From an uncultured Clostridia bacterium (GTDB lineage Bacteria > Bacillota > Clostridia > UBA1381), in the NCBI GenBank assembly GCA_944391265.1, contig CALXSX010000046.1, positions 1 through 10,510 of the forward strand: a stretch of 10,510 nucleotides of DNA. Direction: 5' to 3'. The position numbers and the translations under genes were made by a program. Positions 5,661-10,510 of this stretch are shown here, in pieces. Below the pieces are notes generated by a model. That model saw only the letters and a program-made list of their open reading frames with translations, was not told the origin of the DNA and ran no database searches. The first letter of the stretch is position 1. Each line of letters starts with the position of its first letter.

Positions 5661-6023
5661 TCAGGTCTTTGTCATCTCAACCACTTCAAATTTGAGCTTG
5701 TTTTCCGCGTAGTCGGAAAGAGCTTTGAGCGCTGTCTCAACCTCAGACACTGTCCCTGTCACTATAAGCGTTCCGCTTACTCTGTCTATGCACTCCGGAT
5801 AAATGCCGGATGTTTTCATAGCTATATCCCCGAGAATAATAGCTGTTTCGGCAGGTGTTACCGTCACAATGCCGATTGCTCCGCTTTTACCCTCTATCTT
5901 CTCAAGGCCAAGCTTTTCATAAAGCAGCGAGTCAGGATTGGCTATAAGGTGAATAAGCGTAAGCTGTTTACCGGGGACAAACTCCTGAATTATTCGCATT
6001 TTATCATGAATATTCTCATCCAC
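5661..6023 (-). CDS. pduU: PduU/EutS-like permuted shell protein (BMC-H)
   Basis: A 120-residue circularly permuted BMC-domain protein of the PduU/EutS type. The MRIIQEFVPGKQLTLIHLIANP start is closely similar to the [21 protein letters not shown] region of Salmonella PduU, where this strand forms a beta-barrel over the hexamer pore. The rest (GAIGIVTVTPAETAIILGDIA, RVSGTLIVTGTVSEVETAL) is the permuted BMC fold, and the length is typical. The start is GTG at 6023 with AAGGAG 8 bases upstream; an in-frame ATG eight codons later is possible but has no comparable site. In the Pdu system PduU is a minor facet protein thought to have a docking or transport role. It lies between the activase and the internal promoter, and no terminator follows it. 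Confidence 0.94.
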   Translation of the reverse strand: MDENIHDKMRIIQEFVPGKQLTLIHLIANPDSLLYEKLGLEKIEGKSGAIGIVTVTPAETAIILGDIAMKTSGIYPECIDRVSGTLIVTGTVSEVETALKALSDYAENKLKFEVVEMTKT

Positions 6024-6035
6024 AGTATCATCTCC

Positions 6036-6821
6036 TTATCCGCCTATGATAACAGAAAGTCCCGATTTTTCCGCTGTGCGCCTTAGGCTGTCTATCTTAA
6101 CCTGTTCAAGCAGGGGAGCGTCACCCATAAGATAATCTCTGCCGAGCCCGATGTACTTGTCTTTTCCGAGCCTGTGATAAGGCAGCAAGTGAAGCTCCTC
6201 AACTGTTTTCAGACTAACCGCAAAGGCCGCTATGTCGCTTATCTCCTGCTCGGTATCATTAAATCCCGGTATTACAGGGACTCTTATAACAAGATTTTTG
6301 GCATCGCGGGCAAGCTTTGACGCGTTTTCAAGAATCAAACCATTCTCAACCCCGGTGAACGCCTTATGCTTTGCCGAGTTCATATGTTTTACATCCATGA
6401 GATAATAGTCAATATACGGAAGCGCCTGCTCTATTTTCTCATACGGCGAAAACGATGTTGTTTCTATTGCCGTGTTGATTCCAATATCCTTTGCGCCGCA
6501 GAGCAGAGCCTGCATGAATTTGGGCTGGAAAAAGCATTCTCCTCCGGAAAGCGTCATTCCTCCGCCGGATCTCTTATAATAAACCCTGTCTTTCGCTACC
6601 TCACGGAGCACTTTATCTACGGTGATGTCCTCGCCCATGACCTTCGTCTTGCCGCCAACAACCATATTCTGAACGGCAAACTCCTGGGATTCGGGATTAC
6701 AGCACCATCTGCATCTCAAAAAACAGCCCTTTAAGAATACGATTGTCCTGATTCCGGGACCGTCATGCACAGAGAATCTCTGAATATCAAATATTCTCCC
6801 CGTTTCATTCATGTAGTCCAT
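6036..6821 (-). CDS. Glycyl radical enzyme activase (radical SAM)
   Basis: A 261-residue activating enzyme of the PflA/GRE-activase family. It installs the glycyl radical on its partner using S-adenosylmethionine and a [4Fe-4S] cluster bound by C33-x3-C37-x2-C40. The family motif FSVHDGPGIRTIVFLKGC (16-33) precedes it. SGGGMTLSGGE (85-95) supplies the SAM-binding GGE; the usual GGEPL is GGECF here. Most activases of diol- and choline-type enzymes carry an inserted two-cluster ferredoxin domain after the radical-SAM motif. Here residues 42-95 contain no cysteine, so that insert is missing, as in PflA. The ATG at 6821 is the first possible start after an in-frame stop. Its GGAGG site is 14 bases away, longer than usual. 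The gene follows the glycyl radical enzyme by 43 bp. Confidence 0.94.
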   Translation of the reverse strand: MDYMNETGRIFDIQRFSVHDGPGIRTIVFLKGCFLRCRWCCNPESQEFAVQNMVVGGKTKVMGEDITVDKVLREVAKDRVYYKRSGGGMTLSGGECFFQPKFMQALLCGAKDIGINTAIETTSFSPYEKIEQALPYIDYYLMDVKHMNSAKHKAFTGVENGLILENASKLARDAKNLVIRVPVIPGFNDTEQEISDIAAFAVSLKTVEELHLLPYHRLGKDKYIGLGRDYLMGDAPLLEQVKIDSLRRTAEKSGLSVIIGG

Positions 6822-6864
6822 TTTCTTGTCATCAACCTCCCTTCACAGTCAATTCTGTAAGCAC

Positions 6865-9384
6865 TCATATGTTGTGCTGCTCTGTTCTGTTAATAATGTC
6901 GTCCTGGAGCGACTTTGAAAGCGTTGTGAAAAGTGCGCTGTAACCGGCAACTCTGACAACAAGGCTTCTGTAGTTTTCAGGATGCTTCTGCGCGTCAATA
7001 AGTGTTTCACGGCTTACAACATTAAACTGCATATGGCTTCCCTTCTGGTCGAAGTATCCTCTTATAAGATTTATGAAGCTGTCAATTCCCGATTTCCCTT
7101 CAAGCGCTGAGGGGTGGAATTTCATATTAAACAGTGTTCCGTTGGAAGCGATAAAATGATCAAGTCTTGAAACGGAGTTTGCAGCCGCTGTCGGTCCGTG
7201 CGTATCCTTGCCGGCAGACGGGCTTACGCCGTCAGCAACGGGTGTATGCGCATAGCGTCCATCAGGAGTAGCTCCCGTCTGCGCGCCGAGAGGCACGTTT
7301 GCGGAAACGGGATAAAGTCCTGCCTGGAACTGGCCTCCGCGCGGGTTTTTGTATGTTTCAAGCGGCTTTGTGTATGTGTAGGCCACATCGCGTGCAAAGC
7401 TGTCAACTTCTGCGATGTCGTTTCCGAATTTCGGCACCTCAAGAATCATTTCGCGAATCTGTGCAGCTCTTGAGCCGCCGCCGGTCTTTCCGGCAACCTC
7501 CGAATAAATCTTTCCTATCTGGTCGTCGCTAACATCGACTCCGTTTTCCTTCAGCTTTGCTACAATCTGAACCGTAGCGGCAACAGCTTCCGGATTTTCT
7601 TCATTTCTGCCGAAGTCGTTGTCAAGCGCTTCTTTAAGCTCGGCCATGGTTATCTTCTTTTCGTCAAACACAAGCTTCTTTACCGCATAAAGTGAATCTG
7701 CCATGTTTGCAATACCGAAGCCCTGCGGTCCGGTGAAGTTGTAGATAGCTCCGCCCTCCTGGAGCGCCTTTCCTCTCTTTATGCAGTCGTCTACAAGCGC
7801 CGATTCAAACGGCAGCGGACATCTTTCTGCATGAGCCATATCTATTGCATTATCAGCATTCACCAGAAGCTCTATCATGTAATTCATCTGCTTTTTGTAC
7901 GCGTCGTAGAATTCATCAAACGATGTCATCTTTGTAACGTCGCCCGTCTGTATGCTTATGAGCTCGCCGTTATCATAACCATTTGAGAATACAAGTTCCA
8001 GCGGTCGGCACATATTGAAGAACGCCGCGTCGTGCCAGCCCTCTGTTTTGCCTGCTTTCTGAGGCTCAACACAGCCGATTATGTTATATTCACGAGCATC
8101 CTCAAGAGTGAGTCCTCTGCTTAGAAGCTGCGGTATTATAACCTCGTCGTTGTAGTATGCCGGCAAACCGATACCCGTTTTTGTCAAATTAGCCGCGTGC
8201 GCAAGAAGCTCATACGGCGAACCGTTCCACACCCTTATCGAAAGCGACGGCTGCGGCAGCATAACGTGCATAGAAGCCGTTATACACATAAACGATAGAT
8301 CGTTTGTCGAATCAATTCCATTTTTGTCCTGACCTCCGACTATGAGGTTCTGGAAAAGGCTGTAACCTGCAAATCCCTCAGCGGAAGCAGCGTCACGCGC
8401 CTTGTTGAGGTCATTGAGCTTTATCCAAATACAGTCTATAAGCTCCTGAGCAAATTCTCTCGTTATAATGCCCCTGTCAAGGTCATTTTTATAGTACGGG
8501 TACATATATACGTCAAAGCGTCCCGGCGATATTGAGTGACCGCTCGACTCCGTCTGCAAAAGCATCTGCACGAACCAGAATGACTGGCACGCCTCATAAA
8601 AGCTTGTTGCGCCGTGCCTTGGAACTCTTTCGCAGTTTCTTGCGATTTGCAAAAGCTCCTTTTTCCTTGTTTCATCGGTGCATTTTTCCGCCATTTCAAG
8701 CGCAAGCTTTGAATATCTCTCAGCATACTCCGAAGCGGCATTCATGCATTCAATAACACTTTCAAGGAACGCTGAGCGTTTAGCGTAATCGCCGTCACCT
8801 CTGCTGCATTTTTTAAGCTCTTGCTTCGCCTTAAGCGCAATGCCGTCAAATCCGCATTTTAAAACCTCATCGTATTTTACCGTTACGTGACCGACACCGT
8901 TGTAAAAATAATTGCCCGGCGTGAATATGTTGTGATCAATTGCCGTAAGCGCCTCCGGTGACATATAGGATTGTGCGAGCTCGCTTGATGTTTTTCCCTT
9001 CCAGTACGGGAAGCATGAGGCAAGCTTGGCCTTCGTATCCTCGGAAATATGAAACGGATCTGCCGTTCTTGTTTCTATTGTGTCAAACTCGCTCTGAAGC
9101 CACTCATACGAAAACTCCGGGAACGCCTGACAGCTTCTCGGACAAATCGTGTTTGAGCCGACTATGAGTTCGTTGTCTCTTATTGTGATGGGCAAGTTCT
9201 CCGCAATATCGCGGAACGCGTGAGCACGCCTTCTTATCATTGGCTCACTCTCACTGTTTTTGTATGACTGTGTGAGAATCACAGCTCTGTCAGCTTCAAC
9301 CTGCGGCATTTCCTTAAACAAGTCGTCCTTGAGCTTGTCAATACGACTGCTTTTTGCGACAGGTTCTTTATAAAACTTATCCAT
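6865..9384 (-). CDS. B12-independent propanediol dehydratase-type glycyl radical enzyme
   Basis: An 839-residue glycyl radical enzyme of the diol/glycerol dehydratase clade. The active-site loop IIGCVEPQ carries the thiyl cysteine Cys438 and catalytic Glu440. The C-terminal RVAGYSA motif carries the radical glycine Gly814. His166 (YNGVGHVTV) and Asp452 (GWHDAAF) stretches match the dehydratase subgroup rather than pyruvate formate-lyase. It most resembles the Roseburia-type 1,2-propanediol dehydratase, converting 1,2-propanediol to propanal. Glycerol as an alternative substrate cannot be excluded. Compared with the ~787-residue Clostridium butyricum glycerol dehydratase it is longer, with a variable segment around residues 590-650 before KFGNDIAEVD. 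The N-terminus shows no added tag. The ATG at 9384 has only a weak upstream AAAGG about 12 bases away. First gene of the transcript, followed by its activase. Confidence 0.95.
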   Translation of the reverse strand: MDKFYKEPVAKSSRIDKLKDDLFKEMPQVEADRAVILTQSYKNSESEPMIRRRAHAFRDIAENLPITIRDNELIVGSNTICPRSCQAFPEFSYEWLQSEFDTIETRTADPFHISEDTKAKLASCFPYWKGKTSSELAQSYMSPEALTAIDHNIFTPGNYFYNGVGHVTVKYDEVLKCGFDGIALKAKQELKKCSRGDGDYAKRSAFLESVIECMNAASEYAERYSKLALEMAEKCTDETRKKELLQIARNCERVPRHGATSFYEACQSFWFVQMLLQTESSGHSISPGRFDVYMYPYYKNDLDRGIITREFAQELIDCIWIKLNDLNKARDAASAEGFAGYSLFQNLIVGGQDKNGIDSTNDLSFMCITASMHVMLPQPSLSIRVWNGSPYELLAHAANLTKTGIGLPAYYNDEVIIPQLLSRGLTLEDAREYNIIGCVEPQKAGKTEGWHDAAFFNMCRPLELVFSNGYDNGELISIQTGDVTKMTSFDEFYDAYKKQMNYMIELLVNADNAIDMAHAERCPLPFESALVDDCIKRGKALQEGGAIYNFTGPQGFGIANMADSLYAVKKLVFDEKKITMAELKEALDNDFGRNEENPEAVAATVQIVAKLKENGVDVSDDQIGKIYSEVAGKTGGGSRAAQIREMILEVPKFGNDIAEVDSFARDVAYTYTKPLETYKNPRGGQFQAGLYPVSANVPLGAQTGATPDGRYAHTPVADGVSPSAGKDTHGPTAAANSVSRLDHFIASNGTLFNMKFHPSALEGKSGIDSFINLIRGYFDQKGSHMQFNVVSRETLIDAQKHPENYRSLVVRVAGYSALFTTLSKSLQDDIINRTEQHNI

Positions 9385-9417
9385 TTACCGCACTCTGCCT
9401 TTCATAGAAAATTGGTT

Positions 9418-9451
9418 TATGCACACTGCCATATTAAAAACCGGCAGCATA
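9418..9451 (-). other. Stem-loop in the leader of the glycyl radical enzyme gene
   Basis: CTGCC and GGCAG arms pair across a 12-base AT-rich loop, and TATG and CATA extend the stem beyond a 4-base bulge. It lies within the ~96-base leader, about 34 bases before the start codon. It may affect translation or mRNA stability; no known riboswitch was recognised. Confidence 0.3.
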
Positions 9452-9486
9452 CAAATGTAATTTAAAACAAAAACAATACTAAAGTT

Positions 9487-9515
9487 ATTATAATCTATTC
9501 AAAGATAAAAGTCAA
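9487..9515 (-). promoter_or_regulatory. Near-consensus promoter of the microcompartment operon
   Basis: TTGACT (9515-9510), a 17-bp spacer and TATAAT (9492-9487) match the sigma-A consensus at 11 of 12 positions. The predicted start near 9480 gives a leader of about 96 bases before the glycyl radical enzyme. The sequence over the -35 (GTCAATACTTTTT on the plus strand, 9511-9523) is identical to that of the aldolase promoter. Confidence 0.75.
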
Positions 9516-9529
9516 TACTTTTTGAAAAA

Positions 9530-9577
9530 AATACACAAAAACAAAGAATTTCAAAAAATAATAAACAAAAACAAAGA
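9530..9577. repeat. Pair of 18-bp direct repeats upstream of the operon promoter
   Basis: AATACACAAAAACAAAGA (9530-9547) and AATAAACAAAAACAAAGA (9560-9577) differ at one base and are exactly 30 bp apart. They lie upstream of the -35 element, between the two divergent promoters. Tandem operator sites or A-tract UP elements are both possible. Confidence 0.45.
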
Positions 9578-9598
9578 TTTGCAGCAAAAATATAGTTG

Positions 9599-9627
9599 TT
9601 GCAAAATAAATGTATGTGTGTTATAAT
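9599..9627 (+). promoter_or_regulatory. Promoter of mnmA
   Basis: TTGCAA (9599-9604), a 17-bp spacer and TATAAT (9622-9627) give a good sigma-A-type promoter reading rightward. The predicted start near 9634 would leave a leader of about 26 bases before the GTG start. It is divergent from the microcompartment operon promoter, 83 bp between the -35 elements. Confidence 0.65.
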
Positions 9628-9659
9628 AAACCGTGTATCAAACGAAGAAAGGACGTGAT

Positions 9660-10510
9660 GTGCCTGTGCCGGAAAAGGTTCTTGTAGGAATGTCCGGAGG
9701 CGTTGACAGCTCCGTGACCGCCTATCTGCTTAAAGAGCAGGGCTATGAGGTCAGCGGGGCAACGATGCTTCTTACCGACAGCCAGTCGGCAGTAAATGAC
9801 ATAAAAGATGCGGAAAAAGTATGCGCCGTACTCGGCATACCGTTTCAGGTATTTGATTTCAGAGATATTTTTTATAAGAAGGTAATAAGGTATTTTGTCG
9901 ACGAATATAAAAAGGGGAGAACCCCTAACCCCTGCGTCGTTTGCAATAAATTCATAAAATTCGGAGCATTTTTATCAAAAGCAGAGGAGCTCGGATTCGA
10001 CTTTATCGCAACGGGGCATTATGCGAAAATAATAAAGGACAAAAACGGTATATACCGCTTGCTTGTCTCGGATTCCGCCGCAAAGGATCAGAGCTATGTT
10101 TTGTATAATCACAATCAGCACACGCTGTCAAAGACGCTTATGCCCCTCGGAGCATATGAAAAGCCAAAAATCAGGGAAATGTACGCAGAGCTCGGGCTTA
10201 CGGCTTCGGACAGGCCTGACAGTCAGGAAATATGTTTTGTGAAAGATGAAAGCTACGCTGATTTTATAAAAAAACTCGACGGCTATGAAGCGGTAAGCGG
10301 GGATTTTGTAGACGCAGGCGGGAAGAAAATCGGAACGCACAGCGGAATCATAAACTATACCATAGGCCAAAGAAAAGGGCTCGGAGCGTTTGGGCGCCCG
10401 ATGTTTGTAATGAAAATAGACGCTGAGACAAATACTGTTATGCTCGGAGAAAAAGGAATGGAATTTGGTAGTGAGCTCGATGCGGACACACTGAATTTTA
10501 TAACCGGGGC
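9660..10510 (+). CDS. mnmA: tRNA-specific 2-thiouridylase MnmA (3' end outside the window)
   Basis: The first 283 codons of MnmA/TrmU, which thiolates uridine 34 of Glu, Gln and Lys tRNAs using ATP and sulfur relayed from a cysteine desulfurase. The PP-loop SGGVDSS is near the N-terminus. The two catalytic cysteines are visible in TPNPCVVCNKFIKFG (the Cys just before Asn) and SQEICFV. ATGHYAK, DQSYVLY and the later YTIGQRKGLG motif are family marks. The start is taken as GTG 9660, 6 bases after AAAGGA (9648-9653). GTG 9666 is an alternative, and ATG 9658 is in another frame. The frame is open to the edge and is expected to need roughly 70-80 more codons. This housekeeping gene is not part of the microcompartment system and marks its border. 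Confidence 0.93.
   Translation, partial: MPVPEKVLVGMSGGVDSSVTAYLLKEQGYEVSGATMLLTDSQSAVNDIKDAEKVCAVLGIPFQVFDFRDIFYKKVIRYFVDEYKKGRTPNPCVVCNKFIKFGAFLSKAEELGFDFIATGHYAKIIKDKNGIYRLLVSDSAAKDQSYVLYNHNQHTLSKTLMPLGAYEKPKIREMYAELGLTASDRPDSQEICFVKDESYADFIKKLDGYEAVSGDFVDAGGKKIGTHSGIINYTIGQRKGLGAFGRPMFVMKIDAETNTVMLGEKGMEFGSELDADTLNFITG

Noticed and set aside
10128..10370. Minus-strand open frame of 80 codons inside mnmA
   Set aside because: It is antisense to clearly conserved MnmA sequence, with no ribosome site or domain seen.
1..10510. CRISPR arrays, tRNA or rRNA genes, insertion sequences
   Set aside because: No regularly spaced repeats with spacers, cloverleaf-like sequence, transposase frame or terminal inverted repeats were seen on either strand.

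Overview
The window looks like a chromosomal segment from an anaerobic, probably gut-associated Clostridia (Bacillota) species. The evidence is Gram-positive-type Shine-Dalgarno sites, AT-rich intergenic DNA, consensus sigma-A-type promoters, and enzymes resembling those of Roseburia/Lachnoclostridium-type bacteria. About 9.4 kb on the minus strand is a glycyl-radical-enzyme-associated bacterial microcompartment (GRM) locus. Its gene content fits the fucose/rhamnose (1,2-propanediol) class. At the right edge a divergent plus-strand gene, the tRNA thiolase mnmA, marks the border of the locus and runs off the window.

In transcription order (right to left) the locus encodes: a B12-independent propanediol dehydratase-type glycyl radical enzyme (9384-6865), its radical-SAM activase (6821-6036), a PduU/EutS-like shell protein (6023-5661), a class II (FucA-type) aldolase with a C-terminal targeting tail (5511-4705), a stand-alone PduO-C/HbpS-like protein with an N-terminal tag (4700-4230), a zinc-type alcohol dehydrogenase with an N-terminal tag (4214-3000), two near-duplicate hexameric shell proteins (2934-2656 and 2642-2268), a BMC-P pentamer (2154-1894), a PduS-like flavin/Fe-S protein (1890-553) and a PduT-like trimeric shell protein (550-2). 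Two near-consensus minus-strand promoters are visible, one before the glycyl radical enzyme and one before the aldolase. They share a 13-base block over the -35 element, and each has a pair of direct repeats exactly 30 bp apart just upstream.

Inferred pathway: the aldolase splits fuculose-1-phosphate or rhamnulose-1-phosphate into DHAP and lactaldehyde. The alcohol dehydrogenase reduces lactaldehyde to 1,2-propanediol and/or propanal to propanol. The glycyl radical enzyme dehydrates 1,2-propanediol to propanal, which the shell retains. PduS plus PduT could pass electrons across the shell. The CoA-acylating aldehyde dehydrogenase (PduP) and phosphotransacylase (PduL) that would complete the pathway are not in the window; they may lie beyond the left edge.

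The most notable points are: a shell gene (2642-2268) with two strong ribosome-binding sites that could yield a 124-residue long form and a 92-residue short form; a related amphipathic tag on three different cargo proteins; a targeted heme-domain (PduO-C) protein without its cobalamin-adenosyltransferase partner; a zinc-type alcohol dehydrogenase lacking the structural-zinc cysteines; a cysteine-rich linker in the aldolase; and a long RNA hairpin between the hexamer and pentamer genes.
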